DNA of 64,000 bases. Source: Photorhabdus asymbiotica (GTDB lineage: Bacteria > Pseudomonadota > Gammaproteobacteria > Enterobacterales > Enterobacteriaceae). Below, one piece after another: positions 27,602 through 37,044 of this stretch. The translations under genes and the position numbers were made by a program. The notes below the pieces were generated by a model. The model did not search any database. It was given only the letters and a program-made list of their open reading frames with translations, and had not been told where the DNA came from. The DNA is taken from positions 124,001-188,000 of the forward strand of contig NZ_RBLJ01000005.1 of assembly GCF_003634575.1 (NCBI RefSeq), given 5' to 3'. Position 1 is the first letter of the stretch. Each line of letters starts with the position of its first letter.

Positions 27602-29254
27602 ATGGCAGATTCAGGACTGGTTTTTACCCTCTCCGTGGGTAACCTCCCAGCTCACACTTTTGCAGTCGTTGAATTTACACTGAATGAAGCACTCTCGACA
27701 CCCTTCAGTCTGGACGCCACACTCACCAGCGCTGACCCGGATATCAACTTTAAGGATGTTCTGGACAATTCCGCCACCTTCTCCGTCTACCGTGACGGAC
27801 TCCCGGAACGCGAAGTCACCGGCATTGTCACCCAGTTTGAACAAAGCACCGCCGGACGCCATCGCAGTCATTATTCCCTGACCCTGCAACCCGCACTCTG
27901 GCGAGCCGGATTACGCGTCAATTCCCGGATTTTTCAGCATCAATCCATTACCGATATTATTGACACCCTGCTGAAAGAAAACGGCATCCGGGATATTGTT
28001 TACACCCTCGGCTATGAACATCCCGAGCGGGAATTCTGCGTCCAGTACGACGAAAGCGACCTGGCCTTTCTTCACCGCCTGTTAGCCGATGAAGGCATTT
28101 TTTATTACTTCGAGTTTAACCAAGGTAAAAACGGCCAGACCATTTTCTTCGCCGATTCCTGTCTGGCTCTCGGTAACCGCTTTTCCGTCCCCTATAACCC
28201 GGAACCCGATGTGCTGGGCAGGCAGGGCAGTATCCAGCAGTTCCGCTGGCGTGAACAGGTCGGGATTCAGGGCATTTCTCTGCGCGACCGCACCTTTAAA
28301 AACCCGCCCTGGACCGCAGAATATCACTTTTACGAGTCCAAATCGGCCAATCAGCGTACCGATTTAACCAGCTATTATCACTACGATTTCCCCGGGCGTT
28401 ATAAAGATGAACGCGGGGAACACATGAGCCGTTATCGTCTGGAAGCCTTACGCCGCAATGACCTCCTCGGCCATGCACACAGTGACTGCTTTTTCCTCTG
28501 GCCGGGCCTCATGTTTACCCTCTCTCATCACCCCAAAGAGACATTTAATGTTCCGTGGCAGGTCATCAGCATCCACCACCATGGCCGGCAGCCCCAGGCC
28601 GATGAAACCCGCTCCGGTGACACGGGAACCACGCTGACCAACCACTTTACCTTTGGCGACCGTGACCGTTCCTGGCGGCCTTCCCCCTACCCCAAACCCC
28701 GCATTGACGGCCTGCAAGTAGCAACCGTGGTCGGCCCCGAAGGCGAAGAGATCTTTTGTGACGAGTACGGCCGGGTGCGGGTACAGTTTGCCTGGGATCA
28801 ATATGGTCAGTTTAATGACCAGAGTTCCTGCTGGATACGGGTCAGTCAGGCATGGGCTGGCAAAGGCTGGGGCATGATAGCCATCCCACGCGTGGGGCAG
28901 GAAGTGCTGGTGGACTTTTTACATGGCGATCCGGACCAGCCCATTATCACCGGACGCGCTTACCATGCCAGCAACCTCCCTCCCAACCGCCTGCCGATGG
29001 CTAAAACCCAGATGTCAATCCGGTCAAAAACTCACAAAGGAGAAGGCTTTAACGAACTGCGGTTTGAAGATGAAAAAGACCGGGAAGAGGTATTTATCCA
29101 CGCCCAGAAAAACCTGGCCATTCAGGTGCGCAATTCCCGGGACGAGCGGATTAACTACAACCGCACCACCAGTATCGGCCACGATGATGAACTGGTGATT
29201 GCCCACAACCGCAAAATAACCGTGGAAGGGCAACAGGAGCATAAAACGACCGGA
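27602..29254 (+). repeat. 1.65-kb direct repeat, copy in vgrG1
   Basis: This segment is near-identical in DNA to 39521-41173 in vgrG2 and part of it recurs at 45211-45309. Homology begins upstream in the ribosome-site leader and stops abruptly near codon 551. Such long repeats in direct orientation allow homologous recombination that deletes or exchanges the 12 kb between them. Confidence 0.9.
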
Positions 29255-29566
29255 AGTTATATCGAGTTAATCGAGCGGGACAAAAATCTGGTTATAAAAG
29301 GCGATGATATCAGATCAGTTGCAGGTACATTAGGTTATCAAGCCGAAGGGGATATCACCATAAAAAGTGATACCCGGATAACTTTACGGGTCGGTAACAA
29401 TTTTGTTGTCATCCATCATGGGGGGGTAGATATAAAAGGGACTGCAATAAATTTAAACTCAGCGGGAAGCCCAGGTGATGTTTCTTTACCTGCCATGCCT
29501 TCAGTTTTGAAAGCCGCCGCCGCGCTCGGTATGCCATTTGTCGCCCACTGTAGCTCAAAGGAGTGA
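27602..29566 (+). CDS. vgrG: T6SS spike protein VgrG1
   Basis: VgrG (TssI) trimers cap the Hcp tube and carry effectors. The 654-residue protein has the gp27-like domain (residues 1-370, DIIDTLLKENGIRDIVYTL, YDESDLAFLHRLLADEGIFYYFE) and gp5-like OB fold (GPEGEEIFCDEYGRVRVQF...DQSSCWIRVSQAWAGKGWG). A beta-helix follows, and a short C-terminal region (GTAINLNSAGSPGD) presumably binds the PAAR tip. It has no fused toxin domain. The first 551 residues are nearly identical to VgrG2, while the last 103 differ. The adaptor gene starts two bases after its stop. Confidence 0.97.
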   Translation: MADSGLVFTLSVGNLPAHTFAVVEFTLNEALSTPFSLDATLTSADPDINFKDVLDNSATFSVYRDGLPEREVTGIVTQFEQSTAGRHRSHYSLTLQPALWRAGLRVNSRIFQHQSITDIIDTLLKENGIRDIVYTLGYEHPEREFCVQYDESDLAFLHRLLADEGIFYYFEFNQGKNGQTIFFADSCLALGNRFSVPYNPEPDVLGRQGSIQQFRWREQVGIQGISLRDRTFKNPPWTAEYHFYESKSANQRTDLTSYYHYDFPGRYKDERGEHMSRYRLEALRRNDLLGHAHSDCFFLWPGLMFTLSHHPKETFNVPWQVISIHHHGRQPQADETRSGDTGTTLTNHFTFGDRDRSWRPSPYPKPRIDGLQVATVVGPEGEEIFCDEYGRVRVQFAWDQYGQFNDQSSCWIRVSQAWAGKGWGMIAIPRVGQEVLVDFLHGDPDQPIITGRAYHASNLPPNRLPMAKTQMSIRSKTHKGEGFNELRFEDEKDREEVFIHAQKNLAIQVRNSRDERINYNRTTSIGHDDELVIAHNRKITVEGQQEHKTTGSYIELIERDKNLVIKGDDIRSVAGTLGYQAEGDITIKSDTRITLRVGNNFVVIHHGGVDIKGTAINLNSAGSPGDVSLPAMPSVLKAAAALGMPFVAHCSSKE

Positions 29567-29568
29567 TC

Positions 29569-30564
29569 ATGGAAAAAGTAAATTATTATGCAGTCATTGA
29601 TGGGGCGCTAATGCATGATTTATACGATATGTTGGAACAATTAAATCCGATCGCATCTAGCTTATATACAAACATCTCCAATAAAGAAGAACAAATAAAC
29701 TCACCCCACCTCGTTGAATTAACTCAACCCGTTAAAGTCTGGCTATCGAGAAAAAAAGATCCCTGGGGGCTGTATTTATTATCAACATATCCATTTGAAA
29801 AATTACGACAGCATCTCAGAAAATATTTGCAGGTCTTTATTCCTACTGAAAAAAAACCCGTATTTTTTCGATATTATGACCCCAGGGTATTCTGGATTTT
29901 TATTGACATCTTAAGCCATGATGAGCTTAACCGGTTTCTATCACCTATAAAGAAAGTCATCAGCTACCACCACGGAATATATAGAGAAAGCACTCCGTTT
30001 GAATACAATAGCGAAGAATCTTTTCAGAATAAGGATAAATTCTTCAAAATAACCCCAAAACAATATCAGATTTTTAATGATAAACATTATGAACAATATA
30101 TTGTAGCGCTGACACACCATATGCTTGCATACTGGTGCGACATTTTCCTGTCTGAAAAAAATGTGCCTGATGATATATTTTACGCGTTAGAGAACAAAAA
30201 TCCCAATGAGAAATTTGAAGATATTTCTGAGTTCCTGATGATTTTTCCCGATGAATATTACATGATAAATAAAGCGGCTATTGATAGGATCAACAGCAAA
30301 GTATACTATATATACTACAGCTCTCTTCATGAGAAATATCGGGAAATAAACAATTTTGTAGTAGATATCTACGCATTTTGTCAACAGAATAATATTATTG
30401 ATGATGTTTCAATAAAGACACTAATGAAACTGTGTATTATAAAAGAAATTTTATCAGCCAACGATATTCCCGAGGGATGGCTACATCATCTAATGAATAA
30501 AGATGAACCCGGTTTCTATAATGTTAAGATTGTTTCTGAACTCAATAAAAGAAACATCATATAA
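29569..30564 (+). CDS. DUF4123-family T6SS effector adaptor 1
   Basis: DUF4123 (Tap/TEC) proteins load a specific effector onto a cognate VgrG and are not secreted. The 331-residue protein has the family pattern YYAVIDGAL at the start, DPWGLYLLS near residue 65, and LRQHLRKYLQVFIP...FFRYYDPRVFWIF near residue 85. An AAGGAG five bases before the ATG at 29569 decides the start. It sits directly between vgrG1 and the clan CD effector candidate, so it should serve that cargo. Its C-terminal half is AT-rich and differs from adaptor 2, as expected for the cargo-specific part. Confidence 0.88.
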   Translation: MEKVNYYAVIDGALMHDLYDMLEQLNPIASSLYTNISNKEEQINSPHLVELTQPVKVWLSRKKDPWGLYLLSTYPFEKLRQHLRKYLQVFIPTEKKPVFFRYYDPRVFWIFIDILSHDELNRFLSPIKKVISYHHGIYRESTPFEYNSEESFQNKDKFFKITPKQYQIFNDKHYEQYIVALTHHMLAYWCDIFLSEKNVPDDIFYALENKNPNEKFEDISEFLMIFPDEYYMINKAAIDRINSKVYYIYYSSLHEKYREINNFVVDIYAFCQQNNIIDDVSIKTLMKLCIIKEILSANDIPEGWLHHLMNKDEPGFYNVKIVSELNKRNII

Positions 30565-30597
30565 AGAACCATCAGATAACATCTAAAAGGAGTCAAT

Positions 30598-31908
30598 ATG
30601 ACAACATTTAATGCAGGAAAAGCCTGTGCAACCTGTCCCCCCGAAGAATATAAAGAAGTTATGAAACAGGGCATATACAGCCAGCAAATAAAGCTTTATA
30701 ACAATAATGAAGTTTCAATACCATTAGAAAACATTCCTTATTATATCCGAATTGAAAAAAACAAACATATAATATCGGGAAAAACAGATGACAAATTTTT
30801 GACTGAACGAATATACACAAAAGAAGCAGAAAATATCCGTATCGTTGTTGGGCGTGATGCAGGGAAATTACAGCGCAGAAAAAGTGAATATATTACAAAC
30901 GCTAAGTCATCCTCAACGAAAACGGCCTTAAATAAACCGACATACGAGGTAGAATATTCAATCTGTGGTTATGATTATATCAGCGTTGTCGCCGCCAGAA
31001 CGGAAGGCCCGGATTATTCATTAAGTGGTGTGACTAGAGGATTTTCCGCCCCAATAGGTAACCAGTATATGTTTATTAATCAGGGAATAAGGCAACTGGG
31101 CGAATACCCTGCAACAACACCGGATTATAAAATACAACGTATTCTGGTTGTTTTTACATTAGGGTATACTAACCATGATATTAAGGTTATTAATCAGTAC
31201 ACGCAAGATAAAGGTGGAAGAATTGTTTATGTCAGAAATTCAGATGAACTCGTGCAATTTTTGTCTGAGCGAAAGAGTAAAAAAAGACTCATTAAACAGT
31301 TAGATATATTCTCTCACGGCATCATATTGAATATCCCTTTTCATTTCTATGCTGAAAATATCTTTAGTGGCTATAATGATCCAGCAGGTGATTTCACACT
31401 GGAGAAAATTATGCAGATTGATGAAAAAATCTTTGATTATGATGCTGTCGTTACTTCCTATGCATGCAGAACAGGCATCGCTGTTGATGAAGACGATTTC
31501 ACAAATACCGATCCGGGCTATGAACATAGTCTGGCTCAATTAATGGCAGATACCTGGGAGGTCGAAGTCCGGGCATTTGCCATGCGCAGTCATTATGGCA
31601 AGACTTATGGCACTAAAACAGAAATAAACGAGGCAGAAAAGCATCGCGAGGAGATTATGAAATATGACAAGGACTATCGTTATTATACGAATAATAAGCA
31701 TCTTAACCCAAAACTTAAAGAACCAACTAGACCCAAAAATTACGAAAAGTATAAAAAACAAATTGAAAGTATAAAGGTAAGAGATGACAATATTGATCAA
31801 GGTGGCCCAATAGATCCACATGGCGCATGGCATAAACCCGGAACTGCAGAGAGCCCAAAAGGGTTGCCCAAAGGTTTACGAACCTACCTGCCCAGAAGAT
31901 GGGAATAA
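30598..31908 (+). CDS. Predicted T6SS effector with clan CD (caspase-like) peptidase motifs
   Basis: The 436-residue product follows vgrG1 and its adaptor, the normal place for cargo. The middle has the order typical of clan CD cysteine peptidases: a strand (IQRILVVFTLGYT), a helix, then hydrophobic residues before SHG (LDIFSHG, His240), and 50 residues on a second hydrophobic strand ending in AC (VVTSYACRTG, Cys290). A following segment, YEHSLAQLMAD, resembles the helix after the catalytic Cys. The N-terminus has a KACATC motif shared in pattern with the other effector candidates here. I infer a His-Cys protease; no homologue is recognised by name. A membrane-anchored immunity candidate follows by one base. 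A strong AAGGAG supports the ATG. Confidence 0.7.
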   Translation: MTTFNAGKACATCPPEEYKEVMKQGIYSQQIKLYNNNEVSIPLENIPYYIRIEKNKHIISGKTDDKFLTERIYTKEAENIRIVVGRDAGKLQRRKSEYITNAKSSSTKTALNKPTYEVEYSICGYDYISVVAARTEGPDYSLSGVTRGFSAPIGNQYMFINQGIRQLGEYPATTPDYKIQRILVVFTLGYTNHDIKVINQYTQDKGGRIVYVRNSDELVQFLSERKSKKRLIKQLDIFSHGIILNIPFHFYAENIFSGYNDPAGDFTLEKIMQIDEKIFDYDAVVTSYACRTGIAVDEDDFTNTDPGYEHSLAQLMADTWEVEVRAFAMRSHYGKTYGTKTEINEAEKHREEIMKYDKDYRYYTNNKHLNPKLKEPTRPKNYEKYKKQIESIKVRDDNIDQGGPIDPHGAWHKPGTAESPKGLPKGLRTYLPRRWE

Positions 31909-31909
31909 T

Positions 31910-32602
31910 ATGAAAAAAATTTATCTTATTATCATCCCTTTCTTTATTATGATCTGTTTTTTTTGGTTATGGAATGAGATTAATATGAAAAATAAAATGG
32001 CAATATTTGTGAATAACCCCGACCCCAACTACCTGTATGATAAAGTCTGGTTTGATGCCAGCAAATGGTTAAATAGTGGCGATTATATTAAAATAAATGA
32101 TTTTTATTTAATAAAGCTGAAACCTATAAACCTTAATCAGGTTAAAAACTCAGAGTATTTTATGTATTATGACATATATTATAATATACGTCATAGAACT
32201 TATGGTGATCTGGATAGGTCTGCCAATTTTAATGAATTAGTCCAAAAGGTGATAGGCTCGACAGATATTCAGGGAGAAACGGATGCAAAGACAGATGTTG
32301 AAGGCACAGAAAGATTATCCAAGCTTATATCACGCCCGGAATATGAATATCTCTATAGCCGATTTGATAAGGAGAAACGACAGCCGGTTATTGATAGCCT
32401 ACTGGTCAGTTTTTCTTACAAAGACCAAAAATATGAAATGGTAATCAGTGCTGTTATTGATGAAGAAGACGAAAAAGATCAGTTCCCATACAGTGATATC
32501 CTACTGGCCCGAGGCATTCAGCACTATGGATCTTTTTATAAAGCAAATGATTTATTAACTTATAAGCTGTATCTGGAAGAAAAACAGAAAGAGAAAAAAT
32601 AG
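31910..32602 (+). CDS. Putative immunity protein with N-terminal membrane anchor
   Basis: The 230-residue protein starts one base after the effector stop. It has a single N-terminal hydrophobic segment (residues 4-22) and a charged soluble domain (NKMAIFVNNPDPNYLYDKVWF, then SLLVSFSYKDQKYEMV), so the domain probably faces the periplasm. Gene order and tight coupling suggest it neutralises the clan CD effector. A near-identical paralogue (38091-38783) lacks an effector. A longer frame opening at 31820 lies inside the effector gene and is rejected. No known family is recognised. Confidence 0.75.
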   Translation: MKKIYLIIIPFFIMICFFWLWNEINMKNKMAIFVNNPDPNYLYDKVWFDASKWLNSGDYIKINDFYLIKLKPINLNQVKNSEYFMYYDIYYNIRHRTYGDLDRSANFNELVQKVIGSTDIQGETDAKTDVEGTERLSKLISRPEYEYLYSRFDKEKRQPVIDSLLVSFSYKDQKYEMVISAVIDEEDEKDQFPYSDILLARGIQHYGSFYKANDLLTYKLYLEEKQKEKK

Positions 32603-32686
32603 CCTTATTCATGATGACCACTAATGTCTGGGTAATTATGGCAACAGATATCAGTGATAAATGAAGCACTCAGTCCGCTATTGAGA

Positions 32687-32746
32687 TCTATTATCACTCG
32701 ATAACAACATAAAAATACAAATAACAAAGAGGGCCTTGCCCTCTTT
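32687..32746 (+). terminator. Scar of an immunity-gene 3' end with its terminator
   Basis: A 9-bp stem (AAAGAGGGC with GCCCTCTTT, 3-nt loop, 32726-32746) is followed by ATTC. The preceding 30 bases, including a would-be ITR-stop ending at 32704, are the same as the end of the immunity remnant and terminator at 37739-37795. So this is a leftover 3' end, though it may still stop transcription of the upstream pair. Confidence 0.7.
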
Positions 32747-32846
32747 ATTCAATAAACGAATCATCATTATGGTAATAATATAATAAAATTTTATCGTGTT
32801 GCCATTTATATGATGGTAGAAGATAACAAACCTAATTCCCTTAACG

Positions 32847-33474
32847 ATGAAATCAATTAGTAAAGGCTGTGCCTCCAATAATTCTCAGTGTCCGATTGGT
32901 GATATTTATGATGATAATGCTTTTCAATACATTGCCCGATTTCCTCCAGCTCAACCGTATAAAGGGAAAATTGCTTACCAATTGCCTACCGGGAGTTTCT
33001 CATTAGAGGAAAATCATCCTATCTTATCCGAGTGACCGAGTGCGCCGGGGAGCAGTTTGTTCCCAAAAAAATTAATATTCACAATGAAATAAAAAACATT
33101 TTCGTGGGTAAAAAGCCGGTCTTTTTCACTGCTATCAATTTAGTGCTTCTTGAGAAATTTGAGGTGGTGTCCGGTATTGGGCTGTAGAAGGGTATTTTAA
33201 GGCCAGTGCTGAGATTATGGCTGAAGTGTGTGTTGCATTAGATGACAGTCGGAAAGATAAGCTGGATCTGGTCTTTTACCATGAGGGGATTAAAGCCAAA
33301 GCCAGTGTGGGTTATAACGCTAGGGTTGGTGGAAGTAGCACACCACGTAGTGGGAAGCTTAATGTTTCTGATTCAATAGCAATTCAAAGTGTACAGGATG
33401 AAGATGAAAAAGAGTGGGTGCTTCAAGAGCCGTTATCTAAAGAAAAATCGACGTACAGGGTATCTTTTGGGTAG
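32847..33474 (+). pseudogene. Decayed effector gene related to the 532-aa family
   Basis: Three frame fragments together read like one degraded gene. The first (from the ATG at 32847) stops at 33035; a second frame continues through 33036-33187 to a stop; a third runs from about 33187 to 33474. The last fragment (EGYFKASAEIMAEV, DKLDLVFYHEGIKAKASV, KEWVLQEPL) parallels the C-terminal region of the intact effectors (GIDLVGYHDGITAEIEV, KKWVIADPL). The N-terminal part resembles nothing intact here. Its end overlaps the following immunity gene. Confidence 0.75.
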
Positions 33475-34387
33475 TACCTTGCTAGCGTTATTATTGATGG
33501 TAAATTCTTCGATATCGGGAAAAACAAATATGATTGAATATAAATATCTTTTGTCGTTTAAAAGCCATCGTAGTCTCTGTGTGGCAAGAGTTAATGGCGT
33601 GATGGCCCTAGATAATGTCGGGTCAAAAACAGGCACACAATCCAGTGGCTTTAATGTTACGGCCTTTGTCGAAAATGGTCAGAACACAATGGAATTGCTG
33701 ATGGGACAGAAATCTTTTGATAACGATACAGAAAGATTTCATCCTGAATCCTGGTGCGAAGCGACCCTCACTAAAGCGTCTCCGTATGGTGATAAAGATG
33801 AAGTGATCAGCCATATCAAGTTGACTGTCGACGACAAAGGCAATGTAACAACTCGCGAATCGCAAAGCCAGTTACCGAATGGCAAACCTGGCTTTGATTA
33901 CACAGCCATGTCGAAAGTAGAAGCAGAAGAAGGGCTTTTTGCCGCACAGAAAACCTTTACGCTCAGTGGATTACCGGATTGGATGTGGACAAAAGCGCGG
34001 CCCGTTTCGGAAAAAAATGATATAGAAGCGATAAAAAACTTCTATCTGGAAATCAGCAATACCTTACATCAACGAGATTTAAATAAATTATGGAAAATGA
34101 GTCAACCCGCCTGGGAAGAATGGGCGATAGGTGAAAATAGCCGCCCAGAGACTTTCTTTAATTCATTCGGTTTTAAAGAAATATTAGATGATAAAAATTA
34201 TATTGTCAGAGCACCTGACTGGAGCCGATATAAGCTGATCAGTTATAAAGAAGGACGATTGTTCCGGCTGGAAGAGGGGGCATTAGGCAGCTCACCTCTT
34301 GTATTAGATAATAAAGCGACGAATAAAAATTTTGAGTACAACCCTTATTTATCCATTATTAACGGCAAAGTGATGATTGCCCGTTAA
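33404..34387 (+). CDS. Orphan exported immunity-family protein
   Basis: About 327 residues with a signal-like N-terminus: a basic stretch (YLKKNRRTGY) and a hydrophobic core (LLGSTLLALLLMV). It is related to the exported immunity candidates at 44052 and 47408: shared features are the signal peptide, two cysteines in the first half, and a C-terminal block beginning LSGLPDW followed by the W-rich NLWKMSQPAWEEWAIGEN segment. The ATG at 33404 has AGGATGA in front; 33398 is an alternative. The effector beside it is a pseudogene, so this immunity gene has outlived its partner. Location: probably periplasm. Confidence 0.75.
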   Translation: MKKSGCFKSRYLKKNRRTGYLLGSTLLALLLMVNSSISGKTNMIEYKYLLSFKSHRSLCVARVNGVMALDNVGSKTGTQSSGFNVTAFVENGQNTMELLMGQKSFDNDTERFHPESWCEATLTKASPYGDKDEVISHIKLTVDDKGNVTTRESQSQLPNGKPGFDYTAMSKVEAEEGLFAAQKTFTLSGLPDWMWTKARPVSEKNDIEAIKNFYLEISNTLHQRDLNKLWKMSQPAWEEWAIGENSRPETFFNSFGFKEILDDKNYIVRAPDWSRYKLISYKEGRLFRLEEGALGSSPLVLDNKATNKNFEYNPYLSIINGKVMIAR

Positions 34388-34407
34388 ATAAAATCATGGT
34401 AATTATT

Positions 34408-34436
34408 CAGCCTAAGATAAAAATCATCTTAGGCTG
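34408..34436 (+). terminator. Terminator after the orphan immunity gene
   Basis: CAGCCTAAGAT and ATCTTAGGCTG form an 11-bp perfect stem with a 7-nt loop, 20 bases after the stop. What follows is A-rich rather than T-rich on this strand, so strength is uncertain; the preceding run of A would act as a U-tract for the opposite strand. Confidence 0.6.
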
Positions 34437-34748
34437 AAAATAACAATCTTCCGCAACAATCATTTATACAGCAATATGTTTTCTCCAAATGATATTCAAA
34501 ACAAATCGGAATAACAGGCTATTTATGAACTATAACCAAAAAAAAATCGAAATTCATTAAGATATGATATTCAAACTTAGGCGTTTATTTCTATCACAGA
34601 GAAAAAATGCCCACTTATAAATAAAACAAAAACCTATAAATATATAAAAACAAGTCAAGTAAGTTAGCAAAGTGAAAATATGGCTCTAATTAAAGAGAAT
34701 GTTATAAAGATTTATTTTTTGATTTTTTATTTAAAATAAAGTGACATC
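34437..34748. other. AT-rich spacer
   Basis: About 310 very AT-rich bases with no frame or motif I can support; it presumably contains the promoter of the interrupted immunity gene that starts at 34749. Confidence 0.4.
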
Positions 34749-35146
34749 ATGTTTAATTATAAAAATTTTCTGGCCGTGTTATTATTTACATTACCAATAA
34801 CCGGATCTTCCAAAGAGAGTGAAAACTCTATAAATAACAAGATTGAACCTACTGATTATAGATTAGAAATTGAAGTTAATAAATGCTCAATAGAATTATT
34901 TATCAATGGAATGAGGGTCCTTTCATACTATGATAAAGAACCGATGAATACACTAATCGGCATAGGTGAATATCTGAAACCTAAAAATAATACAATACAA
35001 TTCTATACTTGGCCATCAAATAGAAAAAAAGATATTTTCGATTCCGGTTCAAAATGTAACTTCACACTAGAAGCAAGAAATAGATTCGAAACTCCTGATC
35101 TAAAACCAGTTATGAGTATAAAATACAATCCTAATGATAATATATA

Positions 35147-36239
35147 CCCGCTTAACTTGAAGATGCAGGATTCAGAATCTGAAAATTGTCATTAATACGG
35201 CGTGACAGACTCCCGGCAAGTTCCGGTAATATTTCCGTAAAAAAGTGATGTATTGCCTGCCTGAACAAGGCCGCCGAGGCGAAGTAACGATTATTTCTGA
35301 CTTGTTCATTCATCACTTTCCACAGCCTTTCTATCGGGTTCAGATTTGGGCTGTAGGGCGGTAAGTAATGAAGTTCAATATTCATCACATAAGCCCAGTC
35401 TTTCACCAACTCACTCCGGTGATAACCGGCTCCGTCAAGGATAATATGAACCTTCTGACTGACCGGATAGGTTTCACGCAGGGCAATGAAGAATTCTGCG
35501 ATGTGATAACTGTCGATACGATCATATTCGTGTACGACTGTTTTGCTGATATCGGCCAGATTCAGGGCTCCCATCAGGTTCAGACGGGTACGGCTTCCCG
35601 TGGTTTTCACTACGGTTTTCTGGCCTTTACGCATCCAGCCATAAGCCAGTTTCGTCCCCTGAGTGGGATGGACGCCATCAATGAACAGGATGGGCTCATT
35701 GTCTCCGGCTTCCTGCTTGAGTTTCCCGTAGGTTTCTATAAAGGCCCGCTGCTGTTCCGCGTTGAACTTGTGTGGCACGCCGGTCGGTTTTTTATAACTA
35801 AATCCATTGTGGTGCAGCCATTTATTCATGCCGGGAACGGTGTAACTGATATTCCACGCTTCTTTGACAAGGTGGATAACCGCCTGTGTGGTGGGCAGAA
35901 GATTCGCGGTCAGATAAGCGATAAGTTCCTTCGTCTGTGTTTCGCTGAGGTGGCTCTGAGAGCCGCCATTGTCGGGCTTGAGTTTGCGGTGATTAAGGTA
36001 ATCGCTGATATGACGATTAACGGTCATTTCATGCAGGCGCAGGGCCTGAGCGATCATGACAGAGCTCCAGCCCTCAGAGGCCAGCAGGACCGCTTTGATA
36101 CGATCACACTCCCGCTTATCACGGCAGGTGTGATGAAGGTGTTCAAGTTCGGCTTTTTGTTCGTCGGTAATGAATATTTTCATGACGGATACCCTGAACC
36201 TCATTTGGGCGAAAATCAAGCAGTTTCAATGAGCACGGG
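35147..36239 (-). mobile_element. IS630-family insertion sequence
   Basis: The 1093-bp element is flanked by TA at 35145-35146 and 36240-36241, the standard IS630/Tc1 target duplication. Its ends are imperfect inverted repeats: both begin CCCG, and after six mismatched bases share TTGAA then TGC. One full-length transposase gene is inside. It interrupts an immunity-family gene. Confidence 0.85.
35152..36183 (-). CDS. IS630-family DDE transposase
   Basis: The 343-residue protein has an N-terminal helix-turn-helix region (CDRIKAVLLASEGWSSVMIAQAL) and the DDE catalytic core: ILFIDGVHPTQG (first Asp), HIILDGAGYHRS (second Asp) and LPPYSPNLNPIERLWK (Glu), all typical of IS630. The ATG at 36183 has AGGG eight bases upstream; an upstream extension of 12 codons would run into the inverted repeat. 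The frame is intact, so the element may still be active. Confidence 0.93.
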   Translation of the reverse strand: MKIFITDEQKAELEHLHHTCRDKRECDRIKAVLLASEGWSSVMIAQALRLHEMTVNRHISDYLNHRKLKPDNGGSQSHLSETQTKELIAYLTANLLPTTQAVIHLVKEAWNISYTVPGMNKWLHHNGFSYKKPTGVPHKFNAEQQRAFIETYGKLKQEAGDNEPILFIDGVHPTQGTKLAYGWMRKGQKTVVKTTGSRTRLNLMGALNLADISKTVVHEYDRIDSYHIAEFFIALRETYPVSQKVHIILDGAGYHRSELVKDWAYVMNIELHYLPPYSPNLNPIERLWKVMNEQVRNNRYFASAALFRQAIHHFFTEILPELAGSLSRRINDNFQILNPASSS

Positions 36240-36829
36240 TATAGAACATAATATCTCTGACTCATCTCTTGACATAAAATCGGAAAATGAACAATTGGCG
36301 AGATTATTAGGCCGCAACAAGATAAATCATAACAACGAAAAATACTATTATGAGTATTCACAACAATTTGATATAAAAAACGATTACCCTGTATGGAACT
36401 GGGTAAATTCATATCAATTTTCAAAAGAAAATAACGTTATAGATTCACTACCAGAAAAATATCAATCAGCGCTTATTTCTGCTTATAAAGAATATTGGGC
36501 GTTATTAAAAAGCAAGGATCTTAAAGGATTGAAGCAACTGCATAAAGAATTCCTGGATGAATCAGTCAGAGCTAATGGTGGCAATAATGATGATTATTTT
36601 TCATCAATAGGATTAGATGAAATTATAGATTCATCTGATCTTAAACTTTTACCTTTAGATTTTAGTCAATCTAAAATTGATATTTCTCTTGATGGCCGGG
36701 TTGCTTTTATGTCTCCCTCACCACTTGTATTTATTAACAAAAATAACAGTAAAAACAAGACACTATTAAATCCAAAATATCGGTTCGATGGAAATAAATT
36801 TATTTTAACCCGATAATGATATGAAAAAC

Positions 36830-36850
36830 AAAGAGGGTTTACCCCTCTTT
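36830..36850 (+). terminator. Terminator after the interrupted immunity gene
   Basis: AAAGAGGG and CCCTCTTT form an 8-bp stem with a 5-nt loop. It is the same terminator type as at 32726 and 37775, marking the ends of related genes. Confidence 0.75.
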
Positions 36851-36874
36851 GAATAATAGATAATATTACCTCTA

Positions 36875-37044
36875 GAGCTTAAAGCAAGATTCAAGGTACT
36901 ATCTTTAAAAGGTACAAATACCATAACAGGGGGAGGTAAAACAGCACTGTCAGCAGGATTGAGATGTGATAATTCAGGTTTAGGGATTTATTTTTCACAT
37001 GAGGGAATAAAAGCTTATTTTGAAGTGGAAGTCAAAGTTGGATA
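36875..37044 (+). pseudogene. C-terminal fragment of an effector gene cut by an ERIC element
   Basis: An open stretch of 57 codons reads LKARFKVLSLKG, then GLGIYFSHEGIKAYFEVEVKVG. This parallels the GIDLVGYHDGITAEIEVEAD segment of the intact effectors. There is no start codon context, and the frame runs straight into the ERIC at 37045. Confidence 0.7.

Larger units (their letters stand above)
34749..36816 (+). pseudogene. Immunity-family gene interrupted by an IS630 element
   Basis: The 5' part (34749-35146) encodes a signal peptide (FLAVLLFTLPITGSS) and a domain with paired cysteines. The 3' part (36244-36816) carries the conserved tail (DYPVWNWVN, YKEYWALLKSKDLKGL, DGRVAFMSPSPLVF, RFDGNKFILTR). 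Together they match the layout of the exported immunity family. The insertion sits at a TA. By my count the halves do not rejoin in frame after removing the element and one TA, so a further small change has occurred. A long plus-strand frame through the element (from 35368) is only antisense to the transposase joined to this 3' half. Confidence 0.85.

Noticed and set aside
31820-32602. Longer 260-residue version of the immunity protein
   Set aside because: The extra 30 codons overlap the effector end in another frame; the ATG at 31910 gives a proper membrane anchor and matches the paralogue at 38091.
35368-36816. 482-codon plus-strand frame through the IS630 element
   Set aside because: The first two thirds are antisense to the transposase; only the last 190 codons are real, and they are the 3' half of the interrupted immunity gene.
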